The translations under genes and the position numbers were made by a program. From contig OY282558.1 of the NCBI GenBank assembly GCA_958295665.1, positions 327,271,106 to 327,335,105 of the forward strand: 64,000 nucleotides of DNA, written 5' to 3'. Of this stretch, positions 1 through 10,444 are shown in pieces. Below the pieces are notes generated by a model, which saw only the letters and a program-made list of their open reading frames with translations, was not told the origin of the DNA and searched no databases. The DNA is from Tipula vernalis. Its lineage: Eukaryota; Arthropoda; Insecta; Diptera; Tipulidae. The number at the start of each line of letters is the position of its first letter. Within the stretch, counting starts at the first letter, position 1.

Positions 1-540
1 GGGTTCTCTCATGATTGTTTCTGATAATCTTGTACTCTTTCATGCGTGCCTTATTAAATAAATCCCTTCTAAACGAATTAATACATGAGATTCTTACTTA
101 ACCTTCATTAGTATAAATGTAATTGGAATGAAATGAATGTAAGAAACCTGAATTAACGTTCTTTTAATTTTTTTAAGATTTAGCTCACTTTGTGAAAATA
201 TCCGTATGGTAAAGAAGCCATCTATGAAACTCGTTTTCGTGTGATTAATTATAGGTAAAAATCGCGTTCTTCGAACAGATATTTGAGTTTTCGAAAGCTT
301 ATTCGGGTGATTTATAAAATATTGTACAAAACTGGTTATATGTTGTGTAAGTTAAGGTGCTTAGCTGTATACTCTTAATTTATAATTAAAATGTTACGTT
401 ATGTTAGGGATAGATTTTAGATAAAATAAAATTCCTTCACACCAAATTCGGTTCCTCAATAATTCGTATTCTTGTTTCTTACTTGCTTCATAAAGAAATT
501 CTATTAAATAATAAACTCTATCAATTATTATTATTATTAA
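1..540. other. AT-rich intergenic DNA, no gene seen
   Basis: I see no coding region, RNA gene or inverted-end element. A short (TTA)n run at about 528-540 marks the start of the LINE tail described next. Confidence 0.4.
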
Positions 541-603
541 CCGGAGGGCCATGTGGGCGATAAGCCACCTCGCACCGCGACCTAAAAGATCTATTGTGCT
601 CTA
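541..603 (-). repeat. LINE 3'-tail fragment
   Basis: Read on the minus strand, this has a block containing GCACAATAGA followed by GGTCGCGGTGC and ends in a (TAA)n run. The same block occurs next to the poly(A)-type tail of the RNase H LINE at 37.7 kb, so this is probably only the 3' UTR of a related, heavily 5'-truncated copy. No coding sequence remains. (TAA)n tails are known in I-clade LINEs; membership is inferred. Confidence 0.45.
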
Positions 604-3489
604 TCAATAAACGAATACTAATTAGAAAAGAAATATTTTAAGCAATTAGCAGAACATAAATTGACAGATATTATGTTAATTTTGAACTTGACAATTCTTT
701 ACGCAGAAATATTAGCAACCGGAATTTGTGTTTGTGAATCCCACACTAAATATTAGTATTGTTTGTAAGTTAATTAATTACATTATTGAGTATTATTGTG
801 ACATTGCCAATACATCGTTATTTCGATTAAAATTTTTGCATACGTAATTTCCTTCTTTGTCAGATTTATTTTTCCGGGTTCTATACATTTCCGCAACAAA
901 ACAGTTGAATTGAATTTCGTGCTATTCTGTAACGGCAGTCATGATGGCAGCTGCTTCTATTTAAGTTGGGAGTTGTTAAGTTTGTGTACTGATTGATAAT
1001 GAAGAAAGAAAGAAAGAAAATTGAAGCCCTATGTCCCCATTTTCTATAAAGCTTTAATTTGACTAAAACTTCAAATTGAATACAAGCAAAGTAATTTCGG
1101 CAGTCTTTTAAACTTGCCAGTTAAGAGATAGTATAGAACTCGCTTTTACGAGATGCGTTACAGCGAGTTGTCCGTCGTGTAAAATTGTTATTTTCTTGAA
1201 ATCAATGTTCCGAAAGGTTTTATCCAGCAATAAATTTTAAATTCAACGTGTAAATATAAAAAAGTTATTTGAAGACAACTTTTATAGAAGGAAACCATGT
1301 TATACCATATCATAAAATCCTGGCTCAGCTTAACTGCCTCTAACTTCGGAACTTCTTTTTTTAAATTATTTTCCAGTTTTATTTTTGTAATCATGAGGTT
1401 CTAGACAGATTTTTAAAGCATCCACAGCAAATAGCAAAATGAAAAGCAAAAATGCGTTAAAATTGTTTGCTGAAATTCCAAGTGTTTCCTTATATATAGA
1501 AAAAATTAAAGTTTCATTTTGTAAAGTCCCGCTTCACAAAAAACAGCGAACCCCCAGTTAAATAGTAATCTTATAATAATAAATAATAATTTCTCCACTC
1601 TTTGTTTTAAGAAATTGTAGTTTGTTTAAATCCCTTTAAATTCGTTGCAAGGGCGAGTCGAAACTGGTCAGTGAAATATTTAATTTTCTAGGTACGTTGC
1701 TCGCATAGATGTACAAAGCCAGTACCAAACACACGGTGTTTAGTGGTTTGGGCAAATGTTCGCTAATCGATAAACTCAGGTACACATTAAAGTAACACTA
1801 ACGGATATTTGGTAAGCAGCGCTCCCATCCACATATTCCTGTACAAATGCAGTGCGTCGCACCAGCATTTCTGACAACCATATTTTAACTGTAACAGTTT
1901 TTTTTTTTTTGACATAATTAAGCATACGAACATTGGCAATTGGTGCAGTGACAAATGTGTGGAAATGCATTTCCCTTAAACAACAAGTTGCTCGGTGAAT
2001 ATTTCGCAAAAACTCAAGTATTTGGCATTTGGCGAAAATGTATCTCATAGAAAAAATAAATTGATTCAGTAATGTAAATTATGAAAACTGGAGATTTTTT
2101 AACTTGTAACTTGCGGTGATACCTTATTAACACATAATTTGAATTTCCACAACAATGTCTTTAAATTCGAAAATATTTTGATTTTCATTCAATGTCCGTT
2201 TAAGTTTTCACTTAATGTCTCTGGAAATAGTGTTGTAAAAGACTGTAGCACCAGATAACTGAACCATAAATGATGAATACCTGTCTGACATCCTAATTAT
2301 GTTTTTTCTATCGATATGTTCCGATGAAATAATAAAATACAGGAGTAATTGATTTTAGAAATTCTCACTTTCTGGAGTTGATCTTTACTCCACCAGAACT
2401 CTTAATAGGGTCCAAAATATTTTAAATAAAATAACGTAAACATTTCAGAATTGTACGAGAATTACAAAAGGTACATTTATGCTCGTATATTCAGAACAAA
2501 CTACCTGTTTTTAGGTCACACTTGAACTTTGCCTACTATGGTTGTTGCTAGCGCCGCACACCGAACAGGGTTTTCACATGACTAGCTGAACCTTTTTGTT
2601 ATTAGCTGCATTTCTTAACGCATAGAGATCCAGATCAGATCAAAGATTACATTGAAAGCAACAACAAAAACAGACATTTTGGGAAAAAAATTGTGGATGA
2701 AAATTTTGGTCCGAGTTATTTATTGCATTTCTTTCTCGTCGTTTCATGACAAATCTGGAGTAGAAACAAAGTTGTCCTTATTATTGACTCTTATAAAATA
2801 GCGATCGAATCGTTTATTTCACCAAAGTGCACCCACATGGTAGACCAATCAATTTTAGAACCTTGCCACAAGGAACAATTCCCCACCAAATACTTTTGCC
2901 CCCATCAAATTGTATTGGTTTGGTACACACCAGATACAATTTTTTAACGTTTTCCAACACTAAAAGAAAAAGCGTTCGCGTTTTCTTGCACAATGTTCTC
3001 GCTTCGCCGTACGTCGTAATTCGTTTTCTATCACCAACTCTTTTTCATAGATATGCCAGAATTTTAACAGCTTTACTTTATATAAGTAGAGATATCTAAT
3101 GAATTGGTTTTTATTCCTAAATGTTTCTGCGCAACCCTGTCTTTCATCGTATTTCATTATCGTAGTTTTTATAACCAATATTCGCATTAAGAATAATCAT
3201 AAAACTTTACAACCGATTAAGTTATCGAGAAGTGTAAATAATATCTTTGGGCTTTTTCAAATTTAATTAAAATCGGCTTATTAGTTTTGGCATGAATTCC
3301 GGACAACGGGATAATGTGCAGACAGACAGACAAAAATTTTAAAAATGGTTGTGTAATGGTTATGTTTAGGCATCCTAATAACGTAATTTAGAAAATCCAT
3401 TTATATCGAAATTAAAGACTGACACATTATACAGATGTAGACTATTTTCAATAATAAATTATTTCAATTGAATAAACTAATCCGAAAGG
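604..3489. other. AT-rich DNA, no supported gene
   Basis: Open frames here are short, overlap on both strands and match nothing I recognise. The only repeat-like signal is a short CAGACAGACAGACA run near 3321-3334 beside a stretch resembling dispersed-repeat tails. I see no tRNA-like fold and no TIR pair. Confidence 0.4.
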
Positions 3490-4170
3490 TTACAATAATA
3501 TTCAGAATTAATTGTTTTACCTTTTTTAAGATTATCAATCAACAAAATCCCTTTCGCATCTCAAAAAACTTATGCCATAACCTTTTTTGCCGATCGTTCT
3601 GACTTCACCTGCTTTGGAGTTGAACAACCAGCTTCAGTTCACTGTAAACGTTCTTGTTTCAGTTTAGGATCATGGTGGTAGATCCAAGTGTCATTCATAG
3701 TTATAAATCTCCGCACAAAATCGGTTTTATTCTGCTTAAAACGCTTCAAATTACGCTGAGAAATTTGTTTTCGATTCAGTTTTTTGTTGAATTGTTAACG
3801 AATGCGGCACCAGTTTTCCAAACAGTTTTTTCATACGTAATTCTTCATGTAAAATATGGAGTACTCATTCGTCCGAGATGCCTATGATATCAGCAATTTC
3901 ACGCTTAGTCAAACTTGGATCTTCGCAAACAATATTATACACTTGCTCAATGATTTCTGGTATTGTTGCACTTTTTGGACGTCCACTACGTGGTTCATCT
4001 TCTTCAACGCTTGAACGACCACGTTTAAACTCTAAAACCCATCGATGCACAGTTGGAAATAAAGGAACAGATTCCTTAAACACTTTTACCATTTTTGTAT
4101 GAATTTCTTTTGCTGATAGACCTTCCAAAACAAAGAATTTTATCACTGCACGATATTCGGTTTTTTTCAT
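3490..4170 (-). pseudogene. mariner transposase, truncated and frame-broken
   Basis: The first 101 residues (from the methionine of MKKTEYRAV at 4170) form the paired helix-turn-helix N-terminus of mariner transposases, with SAKEIHTKM, TVHRWVLEFKRG, the conserved linker RSGRP and the second HTH ending ADIIGIS. Further left on the same strand, in other frames, are pieces of the catalytic region (PKQVKSERSAKKVMA, then DAKGILLIDN and LKKGKTINSEYY). The C-terminal part with the HHDNAPAH-type motif is absent, so the copy ends near 3490. The extra residues upstream of 4170 are probably not translated. The element lies just left of the Harbinger insertion. Family assignment is strong from motif order; the left boundary is approximate. 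Confidence 0.85.
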
Positions 4171-4279
4171 TGTAAACGAATACACTGACACGTCAACTTC
4201 TAATGTCTTGTAAATAAAGAATGAATTGCCAGATCAAAATAAAAATTTTTATATGTTCAAATGAAAGATGAAACATTAA

Positions 4280-4311
4280 TGCTGTGTGCTTTAATCGACT
4301 AAACTAACTAA
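4280..4311 (+). repeat. Harbinger left terminal inverted repeat
   Basis: 32 bp beginning TGCTGTGTGCTTTAATCGAC and continuing with CTAA-rich sub-repeats. It pairs with 7104-7135 with one mismatch (T versus C at base 11). The preceding TAA is the target duplication. Confidence 0.92.
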
Positions 4312-4682
4312 CTAAAGTAAAACGAGTTAGTTAATGCAATATTTAAATAGATGGCGTTAGTATAAAAGTCTCTGTCTGTGCCTCAACTTACACTAAACTA
4401 AATTTAATCGCCAACAAACAAGGAAAATACCGAACGTAAAATTGTAAAAAAAGTAAAAATTTATTCATGATATTGCCACATTTTTTATTTACCTACACTT
4501 CTGATGTATTATAAACGTCTTTTAAGCAAACACAATTCAAGAAAAAAACGGAAATATCGAACCAAAGTAATTTACAACACAATATATTTACGAGGTTATG
4601 TTGTCCAAAATTTTTTTGCTTTAAATTGCAGCTTCCACGAAACCTCTATTCTTCATATAATTCTATAATTTTCCAAGGAATT

Positions 4683-5600
4683 ATGTCGAATAATAACCGA
4701 TTTATAAGACAGCATTTAAGAGTAACAGCTGACTCTTTAAATGCCATATGCGAACTATTGGTCGAGCGAGAAACTAAGAGAGGCTACACCGTGAGATTCC
4801 GGGTTTGTGTTTTTTTGTATTGGCTGGCATGTGGAACTAGTTATCGTGTTACTGGTGTAAGCTTTTGTATTTCCAGGTACACGGTTAGAACAATAGTTCA
4901 TAATATGCTTGATTATTTTGTCGCACTAGCGCCTAAAGTAATCAAATATCCTAGCTTGGATTCTTATGCGGAAATCGGTGAACAATTTAATAAACGGTCA
5001 GGGGCAAGAATATTTAGTAAAGCTCTAGGCGCCATAGACGGATGTCACATAAAAATTTTAGTCCCTACAAGCTTGCATGGTCAATACATTAACAGAAAAT
5101 TGGACAATAGCATCAATTTAATGGCGATATGTGACAGTTTCGGGAGATTCGTAAACATATGTTGTGGCTATCCGGGCTTTGTCCATGACCAACGAGTTTT
5201 ACGTAATAGTCAAATATACCGACAAAGAGCATTCCCGCCGCAAGGATACTACCTGTTAGGAGACAGTGGCTACAAATGTGCTCTGAAACCGGTGGCTATA
5301 ATACGGAAATTTAACCACGTACACAGCAAGGCCCGTAGCATTGTTGAAAATGCTTTTGGTGTAATGAAAACACGATGGCGTGCAATTTTTCTGAAATCCC
5401 TGGAACTAAAATTAAAAAATTGCGTAAAAGTCATTACGGCATATTGTGTTATGCACAATGTGTGTTTATCCGAAAACTTTGAACTCGAGTCATTTGAAGA
5501 AGTGCTAAATGAATCATTTGAGAATGCAAATAACCAGGATGATCAACAGGCCTTTGAATTCCGAAATACGCTGATACATGAATTGTTAGCAGAGAGTTAA
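4683..5600 (+). CDS. PIF/Harbinger DDE transposase
   Basis: A 305-residue open frame resembling HARBI1-type nucleases, which cut and rejoin DNA at the element ends. Visible catalytic signatures in order are AIDGCHI (Asp at about residue 119), GFVHDQRVLRNS (Asp about 169), LGDSGYK (about 194) and VENAFGVMKTRWR (Glu about 222), the DDE_Tnp_4 layout. An N-terminal helical part with RGYTVRFRV and a YRVTG region precedes the catalytic core, as usual in the family. I start at the ATG of MSNNNRF; the open frame extends upstream without an ATG to a splice-acceptor-like TTGCAG at 4626-4631, so a short 5' exon is possible. The length is a little under the usual 330-400. There are no stops or shifts. 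The partner gene lies convergently at 6122-6964. Confidence 0.92.
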   Translation: MSNNNRFIRQHLRVTADSLNAICELLVERETKRGYTVRFRVCVFLYWLACGTSYRVTGVSFCISRYTVRTIVHNMLDYFVALAPKVIKYPSLDSYAEIGEQFNKRSGARIFSKALGAIDGCHIKILVPTSLHGQYINRKLDNSINLMAICDSFGRFVNICCGYPGFVHDQRVLRNSQIYRQRAFPPQGYYLLGDSGYKCALKPVAIIRKFNHVHSKARSIVENAFGVMKTRWRAIFLKSLELKLKNCVKVITAYCVMHNVCLSENFELESFEEVLNESFENANNQDDQQAFEFRNTLIHELLAES

Positions 5601-5822
5601 ACATATGTAAAGCGAATTTGAAATATTTAAAATAAAAAAGTAAAAATTTAAATTTATTAAAATAATTCAGTCTTTATTTTGATACAAAATCCATCTTGTA
5701 CTTATAACCAAAGATTCTACATATCACGTATTTAAAATGTATAGTTAATTATACAAAGAATTTTTTTTTAAAATCAGTCTATAAAAAAAGATAGTGAACA
5801 AAATATAAATAATTCATATAGA

Positions 5823-6085
5823 TCAGCGGAATTAAATATTATCAATTTAATTATGCAATGATCAAAAACCTTAGATTGAGCAGAACTATAAGCATTTTTT
5901 ATAAAATTGTACAAAAATATTCTAATTTTAATAGAAAACTTTTGAAATTTTTGTTTTTGGAAATGTTTCTATTCAAATTAGAATACTTTTGTACATTTAT
6001 TTATTTATACAAAATGCTTATAGTTTTGCTCAATCTAAGGTTTTTCATCATTGCATAAGTAAATTGATATCTATTTAATTCTGCT
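5823..6085. repeat. long hairpin between the two Harbinger genes
   Basis: Arms of roughly 120 bp fold on each other. CCTTAGATTGAGCA on the left pairs with TGCTCAATCTAAGG on the right, and outward pairing continues through TATGCAATGAT and GGAATTAAATA. It sits between the 3' ends of the convergent transposase and Myb-like genes. It may be a nested MITE or a structural terminator shared by the two transcripts. No clear target duplication is visible. Confidence 0.85.
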
Positions 6086-6121
6086 GCTCGCTGCCGCTGC
6101 TTGGTGTATTTCACCCTTTAC

Positions 6122-6964
6122 TCAATCGCTCTCTTCGCTAGTATCGCTGGATAGCACAATGAGAGTTGACATATACTTCACATAAAGCTTCGTTGCCTTT
6201 TCCAACAATTTTAATTGTTTATCATTTTCGTCTTCATGATGTTTTCTCTTACGATTGTGAGTAGGTGGTGGCGTGGCTTCACTCGCCCTCGACATAGATG
6301 GAAGACACTCTTCGTTGCCCGTGTCAATCACCAAAGGCAGATAAATATTGTGCCTTTCGGAGCAATATTGGTGCATCAGCTCGAAGTAGGGCCAAGTGGC
6401 AGCTCTTGCCCCTTCTTCTTCTGGCCCAAAGCCTGTCGGTGGTTCTATTGTAACCTAAAAATAATAATTTGCGTTATTAATATTTCTGTAGATACATATT
6501 TACAAAAAATTACTTTGTATTTATCCATTAAATTGGTCCGCTTTTTTTTAAGTTTTCGCCAATCATCCTCTTTTAATTCTGCTTCCAATCCAACTTTTCT
6601 GTAAAGAGATTTGTACAATTTTTATAAATACATGTGAAAATTTTTTTTTTAGGTTAAATTATTGTAACTTAAAATAAACAGTTATTATTTAATTTATTTA
6701 AATTATAATAATTAGATACCTAGGATAGTCATTTTATCATGATTTATACATATATATTATAAATTTTACTTACTCCCAACTTGATTTTACGTCGTAAAAT
6801 TTCCCTGTAAATAAACCCTCTAGTTTAATACGGGCCAAAATAAATCGCTCTGTTTCATCTTGTGTCCCTGTACAAATACACAAAAAAAATTTATTAAATT
6901 GCATTTATTGAAATAAATTTGTAAATTATAACTTACAGCGAATTGAGTAATGGCGTTTCTCCAT
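6122..6964 (-). CDS. Harbinger Myb/SANT-like DNA-binding partner, four exons
   Basis: Joining 6964-6937, 6867-6774, 6598-6514 and 6454-6122 on the minus strand gives an uninterrupted 179-residue protein. Every intron begins GT and ends AG (GTAAGT, GTAAGT and GTAATT donors) and the codon phase is kept across each. Exons 1-3 carry the trihelix/Myb pattern: IRWTQDET, FILARI, GLFTGKFYDVKSSW, DDWRKLKKKRTNLMDKYK. The C-terminal half has an acidic segment, a basic stretch (HNRKRKHHEDEND) and an acidic end (SDTSEESD). In known Harbinger elements this second protein binds the ends and carries the transposase into the nucleus; that role is inferred here. It lies convergent to the transposase inside the same TIRs. 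Confidence 0.85.
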
Positions 6965-7103
6965 TTTTATTTTTATTTTTGATTTTGATGTTCACTTGTT
7001 AGTTTGTTAAAGTATAAATGAAAAGTCATTGAAAAGTAAGCTCGTAAATTGACTTTTCGGTTGCCGCCTATGAAACAATAGCAGAAGCTTTAATTTTTTT
7101 AAT

Positions 7104-7135
7104 TTAGTTAGTTTAGTCGATTAAGGCACACAGCA
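7104..7135 (-). repeat. Harbinger right terminal inverted repeat
   Basis: Reverse complement begins TGCTGTGTGCCTTAATCGAC and matches 4280-4311 over 32 bp with one mismatch. It is followed by the TAA target duplication at 7136-7138. Confidence 0.92.
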
Positions 7136-7257
7136 TAAAATGGCATATAAATTTTGATTCCTCTACTAGTTAATAGGTGTCACTTTCAATACTTTTAAAC
7201 CAACCTGTATAACTACTTCCCAAAGTAATTTTTAGAACAATAATACCAATAAAACTA

Positions 7258-7626
7258 CCGACCAAACGGCGCAGTAGTTAAAGCTGCGGAGGTTGGATCG
7301 CGAGGTACCGGGTTCGAATCCCGACAGGGGCGGGATGCAAAAGGGATTTTTCATCATCTGATTACGATCGGTAATGGCGATGAACACATCTATGACCCCC
7401 TGTTGAGAGTGCAGAATCCATGGGCCGACCCACCTTTCATGTCAGCACTATAGACTGGCCTGAAGCAATGCAATGTGCAAGTGGTTTAAACAAAAGCGGG
7501 TCTATAGCCGTACGTCCTCGATTTGGCTACTACGGTGTACAGTAGGACGGTAAAATGAACTGCGAAAGAGTTAGGAGTGCCTTGAGCCCCAAAAAAGATT
7601 GCACAGCTGAAAACCAAAAAAAAAAA
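7258..7626 (+). mobile_element. tRNA-derived SINE
   Basis: The head holds a pol III A-box-like CGGCGCAGTAG (7267-7277) and a perfect B box GGTTCGAATCC (7311-7321), 33 bp apart as in tRNA genes. A GC-richer body of about 250 bp follows and the element ends in an A-rich tail. An 11-bp target duplication CAATAAAACTA flanks it at 7247-7257 and 7627-7637. The clean duplication suggests a fairly recent copy. It has no coding capacity and would need a LINE for mobility; the partner is not identifiable here. A true tRNA is excluded because the flanking stem does not close. Confidence 0.9.
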
Positions 7627-7739
7627 CAATAAAACTAAATTCGTAATAAAAGATTTAAGTTTCTGATTTCTTATTATTTTATTTTTGTTATAAATACTTA
7701 TAACAAATTTTGTATTTCAAATATGTAAATCAAAATTCA

Positions 7740-8330
7740 TGGAATTGTTTTCTTCTTATTACTATTCTTTTCTGTTAAATGTAATGAACATGAATTGGTG
7801 GTCCTTCAAATTCTTCAATATTATTGTACATAAATACATTCCTTGGAAAGCAGTTCTCACTAAATGCGATATATTGTGGGGTAGATATGTTAATTTAAAT
7901 TGTTTACAAATCAAATAACATTCGTTATCTCTAACAACTGTTCATAAACTTATTAATTAATAAAGGAAATAAATTACGATATAGGTCATGACTTACCTCG
8001 AATATTTTCTGGGGAAGAAAGTCAACATTCAAAACATTGTTGGTGAATTTTAATCCAACTTTTATGGACAGTGTCAGTGGTACGTTTAAACGTAAAGTTT
8101 CTGACATATTGCTTATATATTTGATGAACAGATTTAAGATGATAACACCATAATTGTTTAATTGGACCGCATCTTTCAATTAATGTGGAATAATGAACCA
8201 AATTGTGAAATTTTGGCTTGAGAGTATCATTGAATCAAGCTGGGTATACGGTATTGTGCTCCTTAATTAGATCTTGCAGAATGATAAGAGAATCCTCATC
8301 AAAGCAGTTAAACTTTAAGTGGTCGGTAAT
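7740..8330 (-). pseudogene. C-terminal piece of a decayed transposon-associated gene
   Basis: On the minus strand, broken frames read LKPKFHNLVHY, IERCGPIKQLWCYHLKS, then HQIYKQYVRNFTFKR. I recognise the arrangement KPKxHxLxHYP-GPxxxLWxxxxxxKH from a large uncharacterised family found in insects and cnidarians, usually beside transposons. Further pieces of what looks like the same gene lie at 9.43-9.80 and 10.4-11.5 kb in the right order for one minus-strand gene. Stops and shifts are present. Function unknown. Confidence 0.5.
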
Positions 8331-8664
8331 TTGAATTACAACTAGTTAATAAGTAATTGTATGTAAACTGTATCATTAAAGGGGATCAAATCATCAATTA
8401 ATCGAAAAAATTGCATAGAATTTTGCATTTCTCGTGCCGACATTTTAAAGAGATTGGGATTCTGACATTTCTAATTTCCGATTGCAAAATTTGCCGTATG
8501 CAAAAATTTCTTTTCTGTAATTTAAAATGTCTAAAGTGAAATATTTTCTTTTTTTTTTTTCGAAAAATAAAATAAGTTAGTGAATGATGCAAGTTATATT
8601 TACAAGCATGTAATGTCATTTTCCCTAATTCCAGTTTCAAACACATTATTTAAACACAAACCAG

Positions 8665-9429
8665 GGCCCTATTCTCGAATTCCACATCCATTTTCCACAA
8701 GCGGACATCTGTCAAAATTCATCAAAACATTCGGAAATTGTAATTCGTATATAAAAAATGGAGGTGTGGCCAACACACGACTTTCTTTTATGAACAGAGA
8801 ATTTTGAGAAATTTTATTTTTTTCTTAATTTTTTTTTTTAATTTTTAAATTTTTTTTTAAATTTTTAATTTTTTATTTTTATTTGTTTTTAATTTTTGGA
8901 AACATTTTGTATTAAGTATTTTTTTGTAAACCTTATACTTTTTAAGATATTTGCAAAATAAATTTTCTGGACCAAGGGAGTGACCACTTCCGGTTAGCCG
9001 ATTTGGAGTAAAATTCACTGGGGCCTCCCAATTTATCAAAAAAGCTTAAATCTGAAGTTTCAGTTCGATTGGTTAAACCATCTGGGCTGTAGAGAGGACA
9101 CAGACAGACTGACAGACTGGCAGACTGACAGACAGCAGACAGACAGACACCATTTCGATACCCACTTTTTCGGACTCAGGAGACCTCAAAACAAATAAAT
9201 CTCTACAAATCTCAAGGTCCAAAATTTTCATGATTACTATACTTTATTTTACTAGAGTAAAATGAAGTAACACATGAGGCATGCATGGACATTTTCCTAT
9301 ACGGGGAATTTCTTCCACATGCTTATACCCTTTCGGAAATATTACCTTAGTACCGAAAAAATTCAATTTTTTGGAATTTTGACAGATGTCCACATGTGGA
9401 AAATAGATGTGGAATTCAAGAATAGGGCC
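8665..9429. mobile_element. non-autonomous TIR element, ends GGCCCTATTC
   Basis: The outer 55 bp on each side are inverted repeats with about five mismatches, containing AATTCCACATC, TTTTCCACA and GACATCTGTCAAAATT. The flanks share CCAG (8661-8664 and 9430-9433). There is no transposase. It carries one copy of a dispersed unit (8745-9265) with a CAGA microsatellite. It interrupts the decayed minus-strand gene. The GG...CC termini and CAG-type flank recall the two elements at 26.5-27.4 kb, so they may share a transposase source. Confidence 0.85.
8745..9265 (+). repeat. dispersed repeat unit, copy A, with (CAGA)n
   Basis: Contains ATGGAGGTGTGGCCAACACA at the left, GGGAGTGACCACTTCCGGTT in the middle and a (CAGA)n-type tract near 9105-9150. 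The same unit recurs in opposite orientation at 9905-10360. The text around the CAGA run (cagttcgattggttaaacca) is typical of dispersed insect repeats. Confidence 0.75.
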
Positions 9430-9432
9430 CCA

Positions 9433-9800
9433 GATGCGTAATTTTCAATATTCCTTAATCTCTCAGTATATTCGACGTTAACTTGTTGCATTTCTTTTTT
9501 GTTTCGTGAACACATTTTGCACGATGGATGAGCATTAAACAAATTGGAATAACTTAAAATTGTGTTAAGTCCCAAATTATCGCCGAAAAGTTGACCAAAC
9601 ATGAAATATAGTTTTGTAATCCAGCTACAAAAATATTGTGAATTTTTCAAAATTGTAAGGGTGAAACGGTCGGGAAGAAACAATATATTCTGAGAAGAGA
9701 ACTTTTTCCAGAACGTGACCCCAAAGGATCATTTAATTCATGGTCGTCCGAATAAAAGTGAATAGGAATTGCAATACATACTACCATTAAATTTGTCCTT
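9433..9800 (-). pseudogene. middle piece of the decayed transposon-associated gene
   Basis: Minus-strand frames read IPIHFYSDDHELNDPLGSRSG, then after a shift YFMFGQLFGDNLGLNTILSY, FNAHPSCKMC and TERLRNIENY. The motifs IP-LY-DD-E-NNPLGS and GDNLGLNSILG with a following C-x2-C mark the same uncharacterised family as the 7.7-8.3 kb piece. The TIR element at 8665-9429 sits directly downstream and separates it from the C-terminal piece. Confidence 0.55.
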
Positions 9801-9904
9801 AACGCACTGCCAAGTCGAACCAGCTGTTAACAAAATTTTTAATTTTTGTTTGAGATTCTAGATATTTCAAATGTTTTAAAATTTCTTCCAAAATATTTCC
9901 AGTT

Positions 9905-10360
9905 TCAAAATACTTTTTACTTTCGTAAAATAAAGTATCATGAAAATTTTGGACCTTGAGATTTTTAGTGATTCATCTGTTTTGAGGCCCCCTGAGTCCG
10001 AAAAAGTTAGTTTCGAAATTGTGTCTGTCTGTCAGCCTGACAGTCTGTGTCCTCTCTACAGCCCAGATAGATTAACCAATCGAACTGAAACTTTAGATTT
10101 AAGCTTTTTTGATAAATTGGGAGGTCCCAGTGAATTTGACTCTAAATCGGCTAACCAGAAGTGGTCACTCCCTTGGTCCAGAAAAGTTATTTTGCAAATA
10201 CATATCTTAAAAAGTATAAGGTTTACAAAAAACTACTTAATACAAAATGTTTCTAAAAAATAACATAAATAAAATTTTAAAATAAAATTTAAAATTTCTC
10301 AAAATTCTCTGTTCGTAAAAGAAAGTCGTGTGTTGGCCACACCTCCATTTTTTAATTCGG
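9905..10360 (-). repeat. dispersed repeat unit, copy B, inverted
   Basis: Reverse complement of copy A over most of its length, ending with TGTGTTGGCCACACCTCCAT at the right. It lacks the outer TIRs that enclose copy A, which suggests the unit moves or spreads on its own. Copies A and B form inverted arms around 9.27-9.90 kb. Confidence 0.75.
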
Positions 10361-10444
10361 AATGATAAATTTAATAAACACCCTTGCGCTTTGAAATTAT
10401 TCAAAGTAGGAGTAAGGTTAATAATTGTTTCCGCGATCTCGTTG

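Larger units (their letters stand above)
4280..7135. mobile_element. complete PIF/Harbinger DNA transposon
   Basis: A 2,856-bp element bounded by 32-bp terminal inverted repeats that start TGCTGTGTGC on both sides and differ at one position. A 3-bp TAA flanks each end (4277-4279 and 7136-7138), matching the TWA target duplication known for PIF/Harbinger. Inside are two convergent genes: the DDE transposase on + and a spliced Myb/SANT-like gene on -. Both are open, so the copy looks recent and possibly active. A long hairpin lies between them. Its own transposase and partner are the two proteins this superfamily is known to need. Confidence 0.93.

Noticed and set aside
1776..2048. 90-residue minus-strand open frame
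   Set aside because: No recognised motif, low complexity patches, no neighbour support; looks like a chance frame.
6215..6604. 129-residue + frame
   Set aside because: It overlaps exons and an intron of the minus-strand Myb-like gene and has no motif of its own.
7258..7330. A genuine tRNA gene
   Set aside because: A and B boxes exist, but the acceptor stem does not pair and the sequence runs on into a SINE body with A-tail and target duplication.
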